From: Chloroflexota bacterium
Lineage (GTDB): Bacteria > Chloroflexota > Anaerolineae > J036 > Brachytrichaceae
DNA length: 63,593 nt
Assembly (NCBI GenBank): GCA_025354985.1
Contig: JANXLU010000094.1
Location: 1 to 63,593, forward strand
Direction: 5' to 3'
Below are positions 35,252-43,615 of the stretch, piece after piece (positions within the stretch are counted from its first letter, which is position 1; each line of letters opens with the position of its first letter). Below the pieces are notes generated by a model. It saw only the letters and a program-made list of their open reading frames with translations, had not been told where the DNA came from and searched no databases. The position numbers and the translations under genes are program-made.

Positions 35252-36578
35252 ACGATTTTGGAATCAAGCCATGCTCGCGTGCTTCGCGCTCAAGATCTTC
35301 ACGAAAATCCGGATGGGCGATCGAGATCATGGCTTTTGCGCGTTCATAGACGGACTTGCCCTTCAGGTTGACCATGCCAAATTCGGTCACCACGTGCATC
35401 ATGTCGGAACGGGGCGCAGTGACGACATTGCCGGGCGTCAGGTTTAGCACGATGCGACTTTTGCGGATTCCACGCCGCTCATAGGTTGACGACAAACACA
35501 TAAACGACTTGCCACCCTTGGAGGCGTATGCGCCACGCACAAACTGGAGCTGGCCACCCGTGCCACTGATGTGGCGGTGTCCGTCGGATTCGGAGGAAGC
35601 CTGGCCCTGCAAATCCATCTGCGTTGTGTTGTTAATCGCCACCACGCGGTCATTCTTCATGATTTGATGCGGCAGGTTTGTATATTCAACCGGACAGCAG
35701 AGAAAATCCTTGTTTCGGTTGCTCGTTGCATACAGCGTCTGCGAACCAAGCGCAAAGCTGCACACAATTTTGCCTGGATCCAACGTCTTGGCGGCACCGG
35801 TGATCACGCCCGCCTTATACAGATCAATGATGCCATCCGTGAGCATCTCGGTATGCACGCCCAGACCGCGCACACCGCTTTCCAGCAACGACGAACAAAC
35901 CGCGTTGGGCATGCCACCGATTCCCACCTGTAGACAAGCGCCGTCCTCAATCTCGCTGGCAATCGTTCGGGCAACCGCGCGATCCACATCGGTTGCCGGC
36001 GGGTTTGGCAACTCAGCAGCCGGTGCATGATTGCCTTCGATAATGTAATCCACCTGGCTGAGATGAACGCCATTATTGGCGCCATATAAATACGGCAAAC
36101 CATTACTCTCCTCGACGATAACAATTTTCGCCCGGGAAACAACCGCACCATGCCAGAGATTTGCTCCGCTAAAGTTAAATACGCCGTTCTCATCGACCGG
36201 GCACGTCTTGAGCACCACTACGTCTGGAGGGTCGATAAAACGCCGGTAATAATCCGGAATTTCACCCAGGTTGCACGGAATATAGTGACATATCCCGGCA
36301 TCATGTTTCTTGCGGTCATAGCCGCTAAAGTGCCAGCTAAACCATTCAAAATGTTCACGGTTTGGATCGACTTCGAGGATGGCGCGCGGTCTCAGCGTGA
36401 GACAGGAGCGAAGCTTTACATTGCGCAATTCTGCCGAGCGGCTTGCCAGCGCCTGATCAAACACATCAGGCTGACACAGGGTAATTCCATAATCCAACCA
36501 GTCACCCGAATGCACAAGGCCGGCTGCTTCCTGTGGTGAAATCCTAATCGCTTGCTTGCTGCCTGAGTTAGTAACCAT
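35238..36578 (-). CDS. Acetyl-CoA hydrolase/CoA-transferase family protein
   Basis: 446 residues. It belongs to the Cat1/butyryl-CoA:acetate and 4-hydroxybutyrate CoA-transferase family. The glycine-rich VGIGGMPNAVCSSL and the later ASSESDGHRHISGTGGQLQF place the catalytic Glu in the expected SES context; the C-terminal GNVVTAPRSDMMHVVTEFG is typical. It swaps CoA between carboxylic acids without ATP. Cytoplasmic. It lies tail-to-tail with the MttB-like gene and could activate or release the acid left after amine breakdown, but this link is only positional. Confidence 0.9.
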   Translation of the reverse strand: MVTNSGSKQAIRISPQEAAGLVHSGDWLDYGITLCQPDVFDQALASRSAELRNVKLRSCLTLRPRAILEVDPNREHFEWFSWHFSGYDRKKHDAGICHYIPCNLGEIPDYYRRFIDPPDVVVLKTCPVDENGVFNFSGANLWHGAVVSRAKIVIVEESNGLPYLYGANNGVHLSQVDYIIEGNHAPAAELPNPPATDVDRAVARTIASEIEDGACLQVGIGGMPNAVCSSLLESGVRGLGVHTEMLTDGIIDLYKAGVITGAAKTLDPGKIVCSFALGSQTLYATSNRNKDFLCCPVEYTNLPHQIMKNDRVVAINNTTQMDLQGQASSESDGHRHISGTGGQLQFVRGAYASKGGKSFMCLSSTYERRGIRKSRIVLNLTPGNVVTAPRSDMMHVVTEFGMVNLKGKSVYERAKAMISIAHPDFREDLEREAREHGLIPKSFTPG

Positions 36579-36670
36579 TGTTTAATTTCCAACCGCCTGT
36601 TTCGCAAAGACGCGTTCGATATTCTGGATTATGCACATTTCAACCAGCTGCGCAACCGAGTGTGCCGGTC

Positions 36671-37099
36671 CTAATCGATTGAACCGCGGTCACGTTTTCT
36701 TGCCGCGTCACGCTTTTTCCCAGCAAGCCGACGCTCCTTGGCCGCCGCGGATGGGCGCGTTGGCTTGCGCTTGCGCGGAATTACCAATGCCGAACGCACC
36801 ATCCGGGATAGCTTGCGAAGTGCTTCATCACGGTTGCGCAATTGGCTCCGCTCCGTGCTGCATTCAACATGGAGCACCCCTGCGGAATCAATTGCGCCCG
36901 CAAGCTTTGAAATCAAACGGGCGCGCATTGGTTCGGTAACTAGATTGCTGCCGGAGACATCCCACAACAGCTCAACGGCGCTTTCTGTTTTATTTACATG
37001 CTGACCGCCCGGGCCGCCACTGCGCGTGTACCGCGCGAGCACGTCACCTTGTGGAATACACAGCGCGTCGTTAATCGACAGACAATCCAAATCCGACAC
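36671..37099 (-). CDS. arfB: ArfB-type peptide chain release factor homologue
   Basis: 142 residues from GTG 37099; the frame stays open further upstream across the neighbouring gene's start but those residues are not family-like. The catalytic GGQ is in YTRSGGPGGQHVNKTESAVE (about residues 24-43). The C-terminus is basic and unstructured (RKRKPTRPSAAAKERRLAGKKRDAARKRD), as needed to enter the empty mRNA channel. ArfB hydrolyses peptidyl-tRNA on ribosomes stalled without a stop codon, so it backs up SmpB/tmRNA, which is also in the window. A divergent dehydrogenase gene starts 40 bases away. Confidence 0.9.
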   Translation of the reverse strand: MSDLDCLSINDALCIPQGDVLARYTRSGGPGGQHVNKTESAVELLWDVSGSNLVTEPMRARLISKLAGAIDSAGVLHVECSTERSQLRNRDEALRKLSRMVRSALVIPRKRKPTRPSAAAKERRLAGKKRDAARKRDRGSID

Positions 37100-37139
37100 A
37101 TCCGAAATTGTACGATCCGAATGCAGATAATATGTTTCA

Positions 37140-38144
37140 ATGGGCGATTTGAATCTTTGTGTTATTCGAGGTGACGGTGTGGGGGCGGAAGTCATCCCGG
37201 CCGCCGTTCGCGTATTGAAGCGCGTGCTTCCCAGTCTAAATACGATCGACGCGGACGCCGGTTGGAATTGCTTCACGCGGACTGGCTCGGCGCTACCCGA
37301 TGAAACCGTGAACAGGATTACTGAATGTGGTGCGGCGCTGTTTGGCGCCACCAGCTCCCCAAGTAAAAAGGTTGCGGGATATTCCAGCCCAATTATTGGC
37401 ATGCGCAAACGGTTCGATTTATACGCCAATCTGCGCCCGGTCCTTTCACTGCCCAGCTATAACACCACAATCCAGGATGCACTCGTCAATCTGCTACTTG
37501 TGCGTGAAAACACACAGGGGTTATACGCGCAGCGTGAATATATGAGGGGTGACGAGGCAATTGCAGAACGCGTCATTACCGCCGCTGCATCCGCCCGTGT
37601 CGGTAAGATCGCCCTGCAACTCGCCCAGTCTCGCCAAAAAATTCTGGCCATCGTGCACAAGGCCAACATATTGCCGTTGACCGATGGCACATTCAGGGAT
37701 GCCATCAGAGCTGAGGCGCGTAATTTTCCCGCCGTAGAAATTCGCGAACTGTTGATCGATACTGCCGCGTTGCAAATTGCCACCAAACCCCAATCCTTTG
37801 ACGTTATTGTCACAACCAACCTCTTTGGTGACATTTTGAGTGATCTGGCCAGCATGCATTGCGGCGGGATGGGCGTGGCCCCGTCGCTAAATATGGGGGC
37901 CTCCGTAGCCATTGCCGAACCCGTCCACGGAAGCGCCCCTGACATCGCCGGCCGCGGCATAGCCAATCCATGCGGGGCAATCCTAAGTGCGGCGTTGCTA
38001 TGTCGTCACCATTGGAACCTGCGTGACGCCGCCGACCTGATCGAACGCGCGTGCTTTGCCGCACTTGCCTCTATTCGCACGGTCGATTTGGGTGGAGCGG
38101 CTTCGACGGAGCAGATGACAGAAGCCGTTCTGGCGCATTGTTAA
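37140..38144 (+). CDS. Isocitrate/isopropylmalate/homoisocitrate dehydrogenase family protein
   Basis: 334 residues. NAD(P)-dependent decarboxylating beta-hydroxyacid dehydrogenase. GMRKRFDLYANLRPV holds the substrate-carboxylate Arg residues; LVRENTQGLYAQREY is nearer to homoisocitrate or isocitrate dehydrogenase than to LeuB, which reads ELTGGIYFG there. VTTNLFGDILSDLASMHCGG carries the metal-binding Asp, and EPVHGSAPDIAGRGIANP is the conserved cofactor region. The length matches the compact 334-residue homoisocitrate dehydrogenase of Thermus. No leucine or lysine genes are adjacent, so the pathway is unresolved: homoisocitrate, isocitrate or tartrate-type substrates are all open. Confidence 0.82.
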   Translation: MGDLNLCVIRGDGVGAEVIPAAVRVLKRVLPSLNTIDADAGWNCFTRTGSALPDETVNRITECGAALFGATSSPSKKVAGYSSPIIGMRKRFDLYANLRPVLSLPSYNTTIQDALVNLLLVRENTQGLYAQREYMRGDEAIAERVITAAASARVGKIALQLAQSRQKILAIVHKANILPLTDGTFRDAIRAEARNFPAVEIRELLIDTAALQIATKPQSFDVIVTTNLFGDILSDLASMHCGGMGVAPSLNMGASVAIAEPVHGSAPDIAGRGIANPCGAILSAALLCRHHWNLRDAADLIERACFAALASIRTVDLGGAASTEQMTEAVLAHC

Positions 38145-38177
38145 CAACCAGCAACGCAGCAAGACTACAATGCTTGG

Positions 38178-39104
38178 GTGCTAAGCGAATCCTTCCTCAA
38201 ATCGCTTTCAGGGTTGCGACTTTGGAGCCAAAAGCGGCGGCCCGGCACCTACACTGGCGAACGCCGCAGTACACGAAAGGGGCGCAGTGTCGAATTTGCA
38301 GACTATCGCAATTACACGGCGGGTGACGATCCGCGACGGGTTGACTGGAATGTGTATGCACGGCTTGAAAAACCCTACATCAAGCTTTACGAAGATGAAG
38401 AAGACCTGACCGTCCATCTCCTGCTAGACGCAAGCGCCAGCATGCGCTGGAACCCTGATGATGACGCTGACCTGCCCGGCGCCCGCGAACAAAAGCCTGG
38501 AGGAAAATGGCAACGCGCAGTCGACCTAACCCTGGCGCTTGGACACATTGTTTTATCCAGCGGTGACCGGCTTGTGGTTGAAACCAGCAATCGCGCACAC
38601 TTTGGACCAAAAAGGGGCGAGGCGGCGACCAGCCAGTTGATCACATTTCTTGACGCGCAACAGTCCCGGCTGAGTTACGCCACGTCAGATTCCATCGTGC
38701 ACCGCGTACAGCTTAACTCCTGGTTGCGAAGCTATGCGCTATCCGCCCGTTCCGGCATGTGTATTGTGATTAGCGATTTTATGGATGAGGAGGGGTTTGC
38801 CGAAGGGTTGGGTGCCATCGGAGCCAAGCTGGACCTAAACGTTTTGCACACCCTTAGCGATGAGGAACTCGATCCACAGTTTGCGGGTGACTTGCGCCTG
38901 GTTGATATTGAAAACAACCGCAAACAGGACGTCAGTCTGGATGAAGCATCGTTCCGACGCTACCGTCAACGCCTCGAGGCCTTCACCACTGATCTGGAAA
39001 CAACCACGCGCAGACGAGGCGGACGCAGCATGTTGATCAACACGGGAAAACCGATCGAACAACTCATGCTCAAGGATTTGCGCACCGCCGGGTGGTTGGT
39101 ATAA
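38178..39104 (+). CDS. DUF58 domain protein (VWA-like)
   Basis: 308 residues from GTG 38178, 6 bases after a TACAAT box (38166-38171), consistent with a leaderless transcript. The DUF58 signature is GRSVEFADYRNYTAGDDPRR followed by VDWNVYARLEKPYIKLYEDE. A VWA-type metal site follows (HLLLDASASMRW). DUF58 proteins normally work with a MoxR-type AAA+ ATPase and BatA/BatB-like VWA proteins in envelope assembly or maturation. Here the BatA-like partner follows with a 13-base overlap. No MoxR gene is visible before it. Confidence 0.9.
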   Translation: MLSESFLKSLSGLRLWSQKRRPGTYTGERRSTRKGRSVEFADYRNYTAGDDPRRVDWNVYARLEKPYIKLYEDEEDLTVHLLLDASASMRWNPDDDADLPGAREQKPGGKWQRAVDLTLALGHIVLSSGDRLVVETSNRAHFGPKRGEAATSQLITFLDAQQSRLSYATSDSIVHRVQLNSWLRSYALSARSGMCIVISDFMDEEGFAEGLGAIGAKLDLNVLHTLSDEELDPQFAGDLRLVDIENNRKQDVSLDEASFRRYRQRLEAFTTDLETTTRRRGGRSMLINTGKPIEQLMLKDLRTAGWLV

Positions 39105-40948
39105 ACATTTTGAATCCGCTCGCATTTCTGTTCGCGGTCATTGCCGTCCCGATTCTCCTGCTCTACCTGTTGCGGCTCCAACGCCGGGAGCAACGAGTAC
39201 CAAGCACCATGCTTTGGCAGGAAGCACTTTTGGATCGCGAGGCTAATACGCTATGGCAGAGGCTGCGACCCAACCTGTTATTGTTCCTGCAATTGGCAAC
39301 GCTGGCATTCCTGGTTTTCGCATTGGTGCGACCCTACGTTAATGTTGCCGGTGGCTTAACCGGGCGTCTTGTCGTCCTGCTCGATGGATCGGCGAGCATG
39401 CGCGCAACGGATGTGGCACCAACCCGATTTGACGCGGCCAAAGCGGAGGTGCGCAATCTTATTGCGACCCTGGGTGCAGCCGATGAAATGATGATTATTT
39501 TGGTTGATGGCTCGCCGCGGGCGATAAGCGGTATCAGCAGTGAACGCGCAGAATTGAATGCCGCCATTGACAATGCACAACCCTCGCTCGCTTCAGCCAA
39601 TTGGGGCGCGGCAATTTCGCTTGGATCAGCCGCAGCCAATGAAAACGCCACAATCGTTGTAATTAGTGACGGCGCACAGGCCGAAGACCTGAAACTGCTC
39701 AACAAAGCAGCTCGGTATATTCCAATTGGCACCAGCGCGGATAACCTAAGCATTAGCAACGTCAGCCTGCGCCGCACCCTGCGTGGCAACGCGGCATTTG
39801 TTCGGGTTACGAACACCGGTCTCTCGGATGATGAGGCGTTGGTCTCAATTCATGCCGGTGATCAGCTTGTGGATGCCCGCACCCTCAAAATCCCGGCCGG
39901 TCAATCCGCGGCATTCACCGTAAACGATCTGTCGATTTCCGTCAATAACGTTCGCGCAAGTATTGACAAGGCTGGACACAACGCCCTACCCATCGATGAT
40001 GTGGCGTACGCCGTGGGTGCCAACGCGGCGCTCAGGCGGGCACTGTTGATATCCCGCGGCAATCGATTCCTGGAACAGGCACTTGGTTCGTTGCCAAACT
40101 TGCAAGTCAGCCGTGCGATATCGCTAAGCGCCGCGGCAGGCGACAAACCATATGACCTGTATGTTCTCGATAACAACCTGGCCCTGCCGAGCGAGCTGCC
40201 ACCACGTGCAAACGTGCTGGTAATCGGGGCCAATGACATTTTTAGTGTCACCGGTGTATTCAGTAATACCGGTTATGTGCGAACGGATCAAAGCCCGATC
40301 GTACAAAACGTAAGCTGGCGGAACGTCAACATTGCCGCGGCATATGAACTCCAAACGCCGTCATGGATGCGCCCGGTTATCGAGGGCCAGGGTGGATCAC
40401 TTCTTTACTTTGGCGTGAACCCGGATGCTGACGCGCTTGGCCAAACACTGGGGCGGGTGGTGGTGCTGCCATTCGAGTTGCGTCGCAGCGATTTGCCTTT
40501 GCAGCTTGCCTTTCCAATTCTGGTTGCCAACAGCGTTGACTGGCTGGCTCCCAATCAAGGGCTCAACATTCCGACAAGCGTAAAACCCGGCGAAGTGGTC
40601 GCTTTACCCAACGGCAGCATTGTTACCTTGCCGGACGGCACCACATCAGTTGCGGAACGCGGATTCGCAAACACAAACGTGCCCGGCCTGTATGGCGTCA
40701 AAGTGGGTGACACAATCGGCGCCTTTGCCGTAAACTTTATCAACTCCCGCGAAAGCGACATCACTCCAAACCCGATGCTACAGGTTGGACCGCCTTCAAG
40801 CGCGCCAATACCGACAGCGACCAAAATACCTCAATTTAGCCAGAGAGAAATCTGGCGCTGGCTCGCCGTATTAGCTCTCGTGCTGTTGCTGATCGAGTGG
40901 TGGATCTATCAACGGGGCCTGCCCAGGTTTGGGCGGGCGGAAAAATAG
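39092..40948 (+). CDS. BatA-like membrane protein with VWA domain
   Basis: 618 residues from GTG 39092, overlapping the DUF58 gene by 13 bases. N-terminal BatA block: ILNPLAFLFAVIAVPILLLY, then LRLQRREQRVPSTMLWQEAL. A second membrane helix (about 66-85) precedes a VWA domain (about 95-260) with LVVLLDGSASMRATDVAP as the metal-binding DxSxS. The region from 300 onward is periplasmic-facing beta-rich sequence, ending in a C-terminal membrane helix (LAVLALVLLLIEWWIY). It should act together with the DUF58 protein, possibly in exporting or folding surface proteins. Function is inferred from Bat/MoxR systems. Confidence 0.85.
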   Translation: MVGINILNPLAFLFAVIAVPILLLYLLRLQRREQRVPSTMLWQEALLDREANTLWQRLRPNLLLFLQLATLAFLVFALVRPYVNVAGGLTGRLVVLLDGSASMRATDVAPTRFDAAKAEVRNLIATLGAADEMMIILVDGSPRAISGISSERAELNAAIDNAQPSLASANWGAAISLGSAAANENATIVVISDGAQAEDLKLLNKAARYIPIGTSADNLSISNVSLRRTLRGNAAFVRVTNTGLSDDEALVSIHAGDQLVDARTLKIPAGQSAAFTVNDLSISVNNVRASIDKAGHNALPIDDVAYAVGANAALRRALLISRGNRFLEQALGSLPNLQVSRAISLSAAAGDKPYDLYVLDNNLALPSELPPRANVLVIGANDIFSVTGVFSNTGYVRTDQSPIVQNVSWRNVNIAAAYELQTPSWMRPVIEGQGGSLLYFGVNPDADALGQTLGRVVVLPFELRRSDLPLQLAFPILVANSVDWLAPNQGLNIPTSVKPGEVVALPNGSIVTLPDGTTSVAERGFANTNVPGLYGVKVGDTIGAFAVNFINSRESDITPNPMLQVGPPSSAPIPTATKIPQFSQREIWRWLAVLALVLLLIEWWIYQRGLPRFGRAEK

Positions 40949-41014
40949 ACATTGCTGGTTGTGCGCGACGCTCTAATTCAGGGCAAAGCACGACCAGCGC
41001 ACAAGAGAATTTCA

Positions 41015-41266
41015 ATGGGAATACTTTCAACGATTATTTTGGGCGGCATTGCCGGCTGGATCGCCGGGAAATTGACGGGGAGTTCGTTTAGCCTTCTTGG
41101 AAATATCATCCTGGGCGTTACCGGCGCAATTGGAATCGGATTCGTGGGATCACTGCTACTTGGGACAGACGTCATAAACGGCGTCAATCTTGGCTCCATC
41201 ATCGCCGCGGTCGTGGGATCGGTTGCCGTGCTCTGGATCGCCAAACTGCTAAGCGGCAAGCGCTAG
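41015..41266 (+). CDS. GlsB/YeaQ/YmgE family membrane protein
   Basis: 83 residues from ATG 41015; the frame reaches back to 40952 but the membrane protein begins at MGILSTIILGGIAGWIAGKL. There are three hydrophobic helices with Gly-rich faces: GGIAGWIAGKL, LGNIILGVTGAIGIGFVGSL, and SIIAAVVGSVAVLWIAKLL. This is the transglycosylase-associated/stress-response family of small inner membrane proteins, whose role is poorly known. It follows the BatA-like gene by 66 bases on the same strand. Confidence 0.88.
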   Translation: MGILSTIILGGIAGWIAGKLTGSSFSLLGNIILGVTGAIGIGFVGSLLLGTDVINGVNLGSIIAAVVGSVAVLWIAKLLSGKR

Positions 41267-41289
41267 GTTGCATCGGCCAAACCAGGACC

Positions 41290-42060
41290 TCATGTCGGGG
41301 GCTTGGCGGACACGCGCGGAAGTTTTTTAGGGGCGGGTGCCTGCAATTGCTGCACCACGAAAACATCCGCGACAGATGCATCTTGTGTTCCCACCCTGAT
41401 CATCGGCACGGCACGCGTCAGCACGCGCCACCCATCGGCAAGGATCATCAAATCTGGCGCGACGTGTTTACGCGCGGCTTTGAGCGCAGTTCTGAGGCTC
41501 TTGCCCCCGGCGACGTCCGCACGCAATAGTTCAGCCAGCGCCCGAGTGGGTTCCGGGAGTGACAGCTCCAGGCCAAATATGGCGGCCTCATCATTTTCGA
41601 GGGTAAGGCGTTCGTCTGCGGAAGTATCCACCCAAAGCACGCCGGCAAGCAATAGCAATTCCTGCCCATCAGGTTTCGTGAAAACGACACAACATTGGGG
41701 AGGTTGGTCCAAATCAAAATCGCGAATAAATAGGACCGGTTCCTCGCCAAATGGGGTGATGCCGAATATCTCGGCCCTGGGCTCTGTGATGAAGTTATCT
41801 TCAATCCAGCCAAACAACGCGAGCGTTTGCAATTTGAGCCCTCGTTCGGCGACCAGTTGCCTGATTAATATGGGCCAGGATGCGGTATAGGTGGCCAGCC
41901 CAAAAAGCACGCGTGTTACGTTCCATGGGCTAATGTCGCGTGCCTGTTGGACGCTTACCCATGCGTCACTTGCGTCTCCTACAACCATGATTGCCGCGCT
42001 GCCGGATCGCACAACGCGACACCGCACTTCGATCGACAGAACATCGTCAAACCCGCTCAT
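41290..42060 (-). CDS. Conserved-looking protein of unknown function, coupled to an M50-like gene
   Basis: 256 residues from ATG 42060 (MSGFDDVLSIEVRCRVVRSG). It is soluble, with alternating hydrophobic/acidic sequence and no motif I recognise. ALFGWIEDNFITEPRAEIFG and VLWVDTSADERLTLENDEAA are the most distinctive parts; the middle could be a small sensor or chaperone-like domain. The start overlaps the M50-like gene's stop as ATGA (42057-42060), so the two proteins are made together. The C-terminal tail is Pro/Lys-rich. A role tied to the membrane protease is inferred only from coupling. Confidence 0.6.
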   Translation of the reverse strand: MSGFDDVLSIEVRCRVVRSGSAAIMVVGDASDAWVSVQQARDISPWNVTRVLFGLATYTASWPILIRQLVAERGLKLQTLALFGWIEDNFITEPRAEIFGITPFGEEPVLFIRDFDLDQPPQCCVVFTKPDGQELLLLAGVLWVDTSADERLTLENDEAAIFGLELSLPEPTRALAELLRADVAGGKSLRTALKAARKHVAPDLMILADGWRVLTRAVPMIRVGTQDASVADVFVVQQLQAPAPKKLPRVSAKPPT

Positions 42061-42806
42061 CGAAACTGCACGCGCTTGCCTGTGGCGCGCTCCAGAATCC
42101 GTACCAACAGCCACAACGGCAACATGATGATCAGGTCGGCAAATGCGGTTATGGCGAAAACCGCACCCAACCAATTAAACGTTCGCAAGGCCACCGGACC
42201 CGCCACGCGCAGGATATCTGTTCCAAAGAAAACAGCCACGACGCCAAAGATAATCGCCAACCCGATTAGCACGGGTGGCCAGGCTTGTCGATCACTTTCA
42301 GATGGCACCATGGTATTTGCAATCGCAAACAGCAAGTAGAACCAGATAAACGCATCAGCCGCACCAAAGGCCGCAATAATCTGGGCACTGATTGCATTTA
42401 TGTTCGCACTGAGCACCGCTTCGGTAAGCTTTCGAGTGTCAAAGGCAAACCAACCGATCGCGCTCAGCGCGGCCAAACCAAACATCAATGGTGCCGCACC
42501 AATCAGGCTATTCTTTAGCGTGTCGCTGCGCACGACCTCGACCGAACCAAGGGTAACGCCATCGGCCTTGCGTTGCGGAATCAACGAAAAGCTGCGCACT
42601 TCAACGCCAAGTACCATAGCCATTAACGCATGGCTGCACTCATGAAGCGCCACTCCGGGCAGCAATGGAAAGGCGTACAAATAGGTGGCCAGACTGGTGC
42701 CGCCGGCCACCAGCAGGCTGACGGCGTGAAGCGCGCGATGTGCCAATCGACCCAGTAATAACAGCAGGGCAAACGTAATGGCAAAAAACGCGATCGTGGG
42801 TAGCAT
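42057..42806 (-). CDS. M50-like intramembrane metalloprotease-family membrane protein
   Basis: 249 residues with about six membrane helices. The zinc-binding motif HECSH occurs in LPGVALHECSHALMAMVLGV (about residues 54-60), within a hydrophobic helix as in S2P/M50 site-2 proteases. SLIPQRKADGVTLGSVEVV resembles the loop that follows in M50-like proteins of unknown substrate. The usual second-site NPDG motif is not clear, so catalysis is not certain. The stop of tpiA is directly upstream (42807), and the next gene overlaps by 4 bases, giving an operon tpiA - M50-like - unknown. Confidence 0.7.
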   Translation of the reverse strand: MLPTIAFFAITFALLLLLGRLAHRALHAVSLLVAGGTSLATYLYAFPLLPGVALHECSHALMAMVLGVEVRSFSLIPQRKADGVTLGSVEVVRSDTLKNSLIGAAPLMFGLAALSAIGWFAFDTRKLTEAVLSANINAISAQIIAAFGAADAFIWFYLLFAIANTMVPSESDRQAWPPVLIGLAIIFGVVAVFFGTDILRVAGPVALRTFNWLGAVFAITAFADLIIMLPLWLLVRILERATGKRVQFR

Positions 42807-43559
42807 CTATTGCTTGGCGGCCGCAACAATTGCCGCAAAGTCATTGGCTTTGAGGCTGGCACCACCAACAAGCGCACCATCAATATCAGGTTGGCCCAGA
42901 ATGTCTCGGGCATTTGAGGCGTTCACGCTGCCACCGTATTGAATTCGAATAACGTCGGCGATTGCGCCATAGTGCGTTCGCAGCTCCTCGCGAATAAACT
43001 TGCAACGATTTTGGGCATCGGCCGAGGTTGCCGCTCGGCCGGTACCAATGGCCCAAATAGGCTCATAGGCCACGACGACACGCGCCGCCTCGTCCCCTTT
43101 AATCCCGGCAAAATCTTCCGTTATCTGACGCGCCAACACAGTTTCCGTTTGGCCGGCCTCATTTTCCGCCAGGGTCTCGCCCACGCACAGAATGGGCGCC
43201 ATACCGTAATTGAGCACCGCGCGCGCCTTCAGGTTGATGAACGAATCTAATTCCGCAAACAACTGACGACGTTCACTATGACCAACAATAACGTAGTCGA
43301 CCCAGCCTGCCAGCATCGCAGCGCTAACCTCGCCGGTGAATGCGCCTTTATCCTGCGGATGACAATTCTGTGCCCCCAGTTTGATGTATGTATCGGCAAG
43401 CGCGACGCGAACGCCGGCAATCGCCATAAACGGTGGGCAAACAGCCACCTCAACCCCGCGCCGTTCCATAATCTGCATGCGCAGGTCGCGAATCAAAGCG
43501 AGTGAATCACTCACGCCATTATTCATCTTCCAATTTCCTGCTATCAATTGTCTTCTCAT
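42807..43559 (-). CDS. tpiA: Triosephosphate isomerase
   Basis: 250 residues. Catalytic Lys11 (AGNWKMNNG), His in VIVGHSERRQLF and Glu in VVAYEPIWAIGTG are all present; QYGGSVNASNARDIL and GALVGGASL close the phosphate site. It interconverts dihydroxyacetone phosphate and glyceraldehyde-3-phosphate in glycolysis. The length is standard for the bacterial enzyme. It is the first gene of a run with the M50-like and unknown genes; other glycolytic genes (gap, pgk) that often neighbour tpiA are absent. Confidence 0.97.
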   Translation of the reverse strand: MRRQLIAGNWKMNNGVSDSLALIRDLRMQIMERRGVEVAVCPPFMAIAGVRVALADTYIKLGAQNCHPQDKGAFTGEVSAAMLAGWVDYVIVGHSERRQLFAELDSFINLKARAVLNYGMAPILCVGETLAENEAGQTETVLARQITEDFAGIKGDEAARVVVAYEPIWAIGTGRAATSADAQNRCKFIREELRTHYGAIADVIRIQYGGSVNASNARDILGQPDIDGALVGGASLKANDFAAIVAAAKQ

Positions 43560-43615
43560 GGTGACTTCTCAATGTTTTGCGAACAATGTGTCTCGGGGCT
43601 GGTTATGAGTGAGCC

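Noticed and set aside
37100-37429. N-terminal extension of the ArfB-like frame
   Set aside because: It runs antisense over the start of the dehydrogenase gene and has no family-like sequence; the GTG at 37099 gives the normal 142-residue ArfB length.
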